A stretch of DNA of 64,000 nt. It comes from Tetracentron sinense (taxonomy: Eukaryota > Streptophyta > Magnoliopsida > Trochodendrales > Trochodendraceae). The translations under genes and the position numbers were made by a program. The notes under the pieces are model-generated. The model was not told the DNA's origin. It saw nothing but the letters and a program-made list of their open reading frames with translations, and ran no database searches. Numbering within the stretch: position 1 is the first letter of the stretch; each line of letters starts with the position of its first letter. Location: positions 1,054,001 through 1,118,000 of the forward strand of contig CM026562.1 in assembly GCA_015143295.1 (NCBI GenBank). The letters are read 5' to 3'. Positions 58,801-64,000 of this stretch are shown here, in pieces.

Positions 58801-60532
58801 CCTACTGGCGGAAGCAGATCGAGAGAAGACCACCTTCATAACAGAGCGAGGTTTGTTCTGTTATCGGGTGATGCCTTTTGGCTTGAAGAACGCAGGTGCC
58901 ACCTATCAACGTCTGATGAATCTCATGTTCGGGTCACTCCTTGGCAAGACGGTTGAAGTGTACATCGACGATATCGTTGTGAAGAGTCGAGTACGAGGTG
59001 CTCTCGTGGCAGACCTTGCTGAACCTTTCTCTGTGCTGCGATCTTTCAATCTGAAGATCAACCCAGAGAAATGCACCTTTGGAGTCACCTCGGGGAAATT
59101 TTTGGGTTATCTTGTGAGTCAGCGGGGGATTGAGGCTAATCCAGCTCAAATCCGTGCTTTACTGGACATGCCAGAGCCTAAGTCGAAGAAGGAGATCCAG
59201 AAGCTGACAGGCCGGATTGCTGCGCTCAACCGATTCATCTCCAAGTCATCCGATCGTTGCAAGCCTCTGTTCGAGCTGTTGAGGAAGGACTCCATTTTTG
59301 CGTGGACTCCAGAGTGTTCCCGAGCTTTCCTTGCCTTGAAAGAGTATTTAGGGTCAGCTCCCATCCTCTCAGTGCCAGAGCCAGGTGAAATCTTATATCT
59401 TTATTTGTCTGTTTCAGAGCAAGCCCTTGGTTCCGTCCTGGTGAGGAGCTGTGATGGCGTGGAGAAGCCTGTCTACTTCATCAGCAAGACCTTTCTCAAA
59501 GCAGAAAGCAACTATAGCAAGCTCGAGAAGGTGTGTCTGGCTCTTGTCTTTTCTGCAGAGAAGCTTCGTCCGTACTTCCATGCTCATTCTGTCGTTGTCA
59601 TCACAACGTATCCTTTGAAAGTCGTGCTGGGACGACCCGAGCTGGCAGGAAGGATGTCAAAGTGGGCGGTGGCTCTGAGTGAGTTCGATATCCAGTATCG
59701 AGCCAGGAGTTCAGAGAAGGGGCAAGCGATGGCGGGTTTTCTTTCTGATTTCCCTGTGGAAGAGGAGGCAGAGGACACGGTTGTTGATCTACGGGAGCTC
59801 CCAATTGAAGTTGACAACGAAGATGCCGTTGTGGGAGGGGCCGAGTCGTCGGAGTGGAGCGGTTGGCTGTTATACGTAGATGGATCTTCCAATTTCAGTG
59901 GCTCAGGACTGGGCGTTGTGCTTGTAAGCCCGGATAACATCAAGGTGCAGAAAATGTCGCGTCTTGGGTTCACTGCCTCCAACAACGAAGCCGAGTACGA
60001 AGCCTTACTCCTTGGGTTGGAGAGCGCACGGGAGCTGCAGATCTCCACGTTGAGAGTGTTTTGTGATTCACAGCTCGTGGTGAATCAGGTGAATGGTGTT
60101 TATGAATGCAAGGACGATCGAATGAAGCAATATGCTACGCTCGTTCGTTCGTTGTGTGAAGCATTCGCCGTTGTGGAGATTAGGCACACCCGGAGGGATG
60201 AGAACAGGCATGCTGATGCTTTGGCATATCTAGCTTCCATGGTGCAGGCTGACGAGCCCAGGGCTATTCTAATGGAGTTTCAAGAATATCCTTCAATAGC
60301 TCTTCAGGCACAGCGAGAAGTGTTCTTTGTCAATCCAGTCCCGAGCTGGATGACAGGGTTGGTGGCTTACCTGAAGGACGGAGTTCTCCCTATCAGTGTG
60401 AGGGAGTCAAGACGCATTCAGTTTAAGGCATCTCGTTATACCTTGGTGCAAGGAGAATTGTTCAGGAAATCTTTTGGTGGTCCCTTGCTGAAGTGTGTTC
60501 ATCCTGCAGACGTGGAGAAAGATACTTGCTGA
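55815..60532 (+). pseudogene. Tat-lineage Ty3/gypsy Gag-Pol (Gag, protease, RT, RNase H, archaeal-type RNase H)
   Basis: A long frame opens at ATG 55815 and continues past in-frame stops TAG 56115-56117 and TAG 58233-58235; one frameshift near 58405 moves it into the RT frame. Gag has YTGKTDPEEHLFDFKHAM and SGAASKWFRNLPPGSI, a CxxHxxxxGHxTxxC-type knuckle near 57418-57465, and protease VLVDSGSGADILY (57858-57896). RT has VRVCIDFTGVNKACPKD and YIDDIVVKS (58961-58987), then the element's own RNase H (to about 59740). A second RNase H of archaeal type follows (LYVDGSSNFSGSGLGVVLV ... NNEAEYEALLLGLESA ... HADALAYLAS, 59868-60240). That extra domain defines the Tat/Ogre/Retand group. ORFs end at TGA 60530-60532. 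The coding DNA is rich in the LTR hexamer CGTTGT. Confidence 0.9.
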
Positions 60533-61069
60533 GCTACATGAAGGTATATTCATCATTCGAGCGGAGAACCCTTTCCCTCGATCCCTGGGCAAGGGCCCTT
60601 TTTTAAAACAAAAAAAACTTTTTGGCCTTATATTCAGGCCGACCTCAGAAGTACGTGAAGAGGTCGCCATTGCCAGCGGTTGCTTCTCTTGATTCCTGCT
60701 TCCAGCTCAAGAACTCAGCACTATATCCACCCTTGGCCATTTGCGCGACCCCTGGGGACTTGACCTCGTGGACCTTTCCCCAGGGCTCCAGGAATCTGAT
60801 CTTCCTTTTGGTGGCAATGACTACTTCTCGCGGTGGATTGAGCCGTTCCCCTTGCACGTATCAGAGAACAAGAGTGGAAGAAATTCTTTTGGGAACACCA
60901 TCGTCTGTACTTGCATATACCGCATCTATCGTTACCGACAATGGAAGCAGATTCTCAGACACTGATGCCGACTTTTTGCGCGAGCTGAAGACTCACCAGT
61001 CTTCTCTCTTCCCATTACTATCCTCAGGGCATGATTGGCCGAGGCAGCCAACAAAGAATATTCTCAATG
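60533..61069 (+). pseudogene. Integrase start of the gypsy element, degraded by many indels
   Basis: Scattered pieces in all three frames recall a gypsy integrase: ELHEGIF, then RPTSEVREEV, PWGLDLVDLSP, NDYFSRWIEPFPL, IVTDNGSRFSD and AEAANKE just before the gap. The density of frame changes is far higher than in the preceding 4.7 kb. I attribute this to sequence quality at the contig edge rather than biological decay. Confidence 0.6.
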
Positions 61070-61162
61070 NNNNNNNNNNNNNNNNNNNNNNNNNNNNNNN
61101 NNNNNNNNNNNNNNNNNNNNNNNNNNNNNNNNNNNNNNNNNNNNNNNNNNNNNNNNNNNNNN
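61070..61162. other. Assembly gap (93 N)
   Basis: Run of unknown bases. Gypsy integrase sequence is on the left and a copy of the E1-beta gene region on the right, so the two sides do not continue one another. Confidence 0.99.
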
Positions 61163-64000
61163 TCAGTTTTCACAAAGAAATTCCCATCTGGTGCCAATGT
61201 TTATGGTACAAAAATGAACTAGCTCCTGTGGATATATTGAGGTTCACACCAACACAGCTAGTTTCTTACTGAATCAGAACCAATTAGAAATCCACTTACG
61301 CCTTTGCCGCATCAACCCAAGGCGCTAGTTCCATGGACGAAAGCTGATCTCCCCAACCGACTAGTGTTTATGTCACTGATACTTCCCCTGGCCGAATTCA
61401 CCTGAGTCAAGTGTAGGTTAGATAGTTTTTCTTAGATCTAGAATCTGCTTTGACCCAATAATATAACTGGGGAATGTGGCATACCCCCGCCTGAAGATAG
61501 AAGCAAAACATAATCATGTTCGGTAACCTCTTCTATGCCAAGCGGTAAACCACGAAATCCAGTATTTAATACATTCCTATACTATTTACATGTTTTTTTG
61601 AAAATTTTGGACTGGTTTATTCTATGTTTTATGTACTACCCGTAAAAACCTATTGGCTTCGAAAAATACAATGTATTAGGATCCACGTAATGCATGCGCA
61701 ATAACACCCTTTGCGTGTTGGGGGGCTGGAGGATGACCCACTATTTCAAGAACAACCTCTGAGAGTGAATTCCTATATTGACCAAGAAAAGAAAGAAATC
61801 CCTTTAACTATCTCAGCCCTCACAACTTGTAGGAAGATCAATTTAGTGTGACAGTTGGTTAGCCTTTAACATGGTCAGATCCAATATACCAGGCTGACCT
61901 GCAATATGACTTGAGCAATCTTTGTGATATGACAATTGGAATAACACTCAACTAGACAAGTCCATCTCTTGGTACAAAGATTAGTGACTCATGACACACG
62001 AAGTCACTATTCTGCCCTCTTTCCTTAATAACTATGGAACTCAGCGTGTTATGTGACTTATGTCCCGAGGGTGGCAGATTACCATGGTTGCAACAGTGCC
62101 TAGACACCGAGGAGACTGTAAGACCAGCTTCTTGCTACCCTTCCCTTACCCATAAGGTTTAGAGCTATTCCTCTCTCCACTGGAATTCAGCTGGGTATTT
62201 CCCCCTTTTACCTTCCAGACTTCTTACTTGAGTTCTCTCTCCTCGGGATCTAAGGAGAAGATGGTTTTGAAGTTACCCATGCTTAACTCGCATCGGTTTA
62301 AAGCCCTGGTCCTCTTGGAACTTGGAGGAACGAACCTCCAGATTCTTTCGACGATCTACCCCCATCACTAGAACAGCCTGAGGGCGGGTCTTACCTTCCA
62401 TCAAGTGGGGCTGCCGCTCTGAGAATTTTGTCCAGGCAGTGGCTATTCGTCATTTGTGCATTATCACGATATTGTTCTTGGTAGATGTTTTGTCTTTTAA
62501 CTTAAGCTCTCTTATGGCTTTCGGTTTTAATCACTTGCGAACCCTGCGGGCGGGGGGGGGGTCCTCCATATTGTCCTCTTTAAAACTTATGTAACCTATC
62601 TCTATTACCCATAAAAAAAAAATACATTAATATTCCACAAGTGTTGGTAAATAGATTTTTGAGTTGTACCTCCTATGCTTGCATTCTCCCATGAATCTGG
62701 CCCTTGGTGCCAGTTGAATTTCTAAATTCAGATCTCTTTCTATATTCGTTTTTGCTGATAGATTGTTTTTATTTGTTAGACAGGTTGGGACACGTCTACT
62801 TGCTGATAAACAAATACAAAAAAACCCAGTTTTCATGTCTAAAACTACGTTCATATTTATGTGATTTTTTGGGAAAGACGGCTCGCTCTATTGCTGATAG
62901 ACGACAAACAAAGATTTCTTTATCTTGTTTTTTATTACTATTTTCCCCCCTTTATTTTCTCCCCTTTATTTATTATTATTCCAATAATGACGAAATCCAT
63001 CAATTTTATGGATTATGAGTTGTAAATGGTTACGAATAACCCCCTTGTTATCTATTGTTTTGATTTGCCCTACTCCAATTAAATCTATTTTTTTATTAAA
63101 TACATCATTGTGCCTGCAATACGTAGCTACAAACACTCTAACTATAACTGCAAACAAGTTTTACTATCTCTAAACTAATTCTTACAGATATATTTGGTCA
63201 AATCTATTTGGCTAGATCTGTCCGAAATAGAAAGATCATACCAAAACCAGCCTTTACACAGGCCAATTAGCATGTGATAATAGCATCCTCTTAAAAAGGG
63301 ATGGTGATGAGCAAAAAGAACCCGAACCCCAAGCACACCACAATGCCATAGAAGGAAAATTATACCTGATACCGGGACACTATGGACAGAAGAAAAGCCT
63401 GGGGGATTGTGAGGGGTAATGACCCACCATGGCCACAGCTCATAGGGATCTTAGTTTAAACCATAACATCCGTGGAATTTCAATATTAAACATAATAACA
63501 GTCAGCTGGAAGTGAAAATACATGCAGAGAAGAAAATGTACCTCCCACAAATAATGATTCCCACTCGGTTATCGGAACTTGCGGCGTAGTGACATCTACA
63601 GAGTAGAAATTCTGTCGAAAATTCCAATCGTGGGCTCTGATAAAATCAAATGCCAGGGGGAAGCATTGCTGATCCAAAAGCAGGTAAATATAATCTTCAA
63701 ACTGAATTTCCGCAATAGCTCGATTCCCCTATGATGTTCAAATGAGACTGATGGTTTAAAAACAGCTTAAAAGAGAAATATAAAAAAGTAAAGAGTGTGG
63801 ATGGAAGTTGAGGGATCAGAAACAATGTTCAAAAACACCATCTGCAGCCAGTCCAAACACCAAATCAACCATAACCCTGCGGTTGTAAGGACAGGTTAGT
63901 ATTAATCTCTAAAAAGCACCTTCGGTAGAGCGAAACACATACCAGAGAAAGGGAATAAAGAAGAATAGTGGGAAATAAATTTAAAATGAGAAACCAACAA
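61163..64000 (-). pseudogene. Indel-rich copy of the E1-beta gene region (about 44735-47515)
   Basis: Nearly every line aligns with 44735-47515 in the same order. The exon around AACCGACTAGTGTTTATGTC (61357) matches 44919, and the GAACCTCTTCTACTGCCAAG exon matches near 61520-61550. The LINE fragment lies at 62040-62625, the MITE at about 62700-63260, the glycine/histidine-rich exon near 63360-63470, and the exon with the GC donor near 63660-63730. Single-base insertions and deletions occur every 10-20 bp, in introns and exons alike. No exon is intact. It is best explained as unpolished long-read sequence of the same locus or allele, not a diverged paralog. Confidence 0.8.

Noticed and set aside
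61163-64000. A second, diverged E1-beta paralog
   Set aside because: Intronic LINE and MITE insertions are shared and errors are uniform single-base indels; an ancient paralog would not show this pattern.

Overview
This is plant nuclear DNA, almost certainly from a dicot-like angiosperm. It holds three conserved host genes with GT-AG introns (one intron is GC-AG), set in a dense, nested field of plant transposons and one endogenous plant pararetrovirus. Nothing points to a bacterial, plasmid or phage source. There is no CRISPR array, and I found no free-standing tRNA or rRNA gene.

Layout. 1-9663: two broken Sirevirus-type Ty1/copia elements in tandem (A and B), each with a post-pol 'env-like' reading frame, a cluster of polypurine tracts and a 3' LTR. 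A truncated inverted LTR is wedged between them. 9664-14230: the 3' half of an F-box gene cut off by element B, a Mutator-like MITE with a perfect 9-bp target-site duplication (TSD) and its unoccupied paralogous site 3 kb away, a possible solo LTR, and a nested palindrome. 14228-16482: a Ty3/gypsy solo LTR containing a hAT element that in turn contains a Mutator-like MITE. 16483-19130: a non-coding LTR element (LARD-like) with a recognisable primer-binding site. 19732-20517: two related foldback MITEs inserted one after the other at the same target. 20673-24003: an intact DYW-class PPR gene orthologous to Arabidopsis At4g13650. 25290-33800: LTR fragments and an antisense chromovirus-like gypsy element with a nested hAT. 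34701-41911: a complete eight-exon TATA-box-binding protein gene with hAT, LINE and SINE insertions in its introns. 43472-48344: the last 12 exons of branched-chain 2-oxoacid dehydrogenase E1-beta, on the minus strand. 49690-54850: a decayed endogenous caulimovirid, minus strand. 54859-61069: a Tat-lineage Ty3/gypsy element with a second, archaeal-type RNase H, running into an assembly gap (61070-61162). 61163-64000: an indel-ridden copy of about 44735-47515, which looks like unpolished long-read sequence.

How the parts relate. The three host genes are unrelated housekeeping genes: organellar RNA editing, basal transcription, and mitochondrial branched-chain amino-acid catabolism. The rest can be read as a time series of insertions, because many have exact TSDs: 9 bp for the Mutator-like MITEs, 8 bp for the hATs, 5 bp for the LTRs.

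The most unusual signal is in the LTRs. Each of the best-preserved LTR families carries its own CpG-containing dyad motif, repeated at near-integral helical spacing upstream of a TATA box: about 21 bp in Sirevirus A, about 32 bp in Sirevirus B, and 23 bp in the Tat gypsy element. In Sirevirus A the same motif also precedes the extra ORF. That ORF's product has no visible signal peptide or membrane span but has basic, coiled-coil and acidic segments. In the gypsy element the half-site hexamer is also strongly over-represented through the coding region. A self-encoded protein acting on family-specific arrays is my main speculative proposal.
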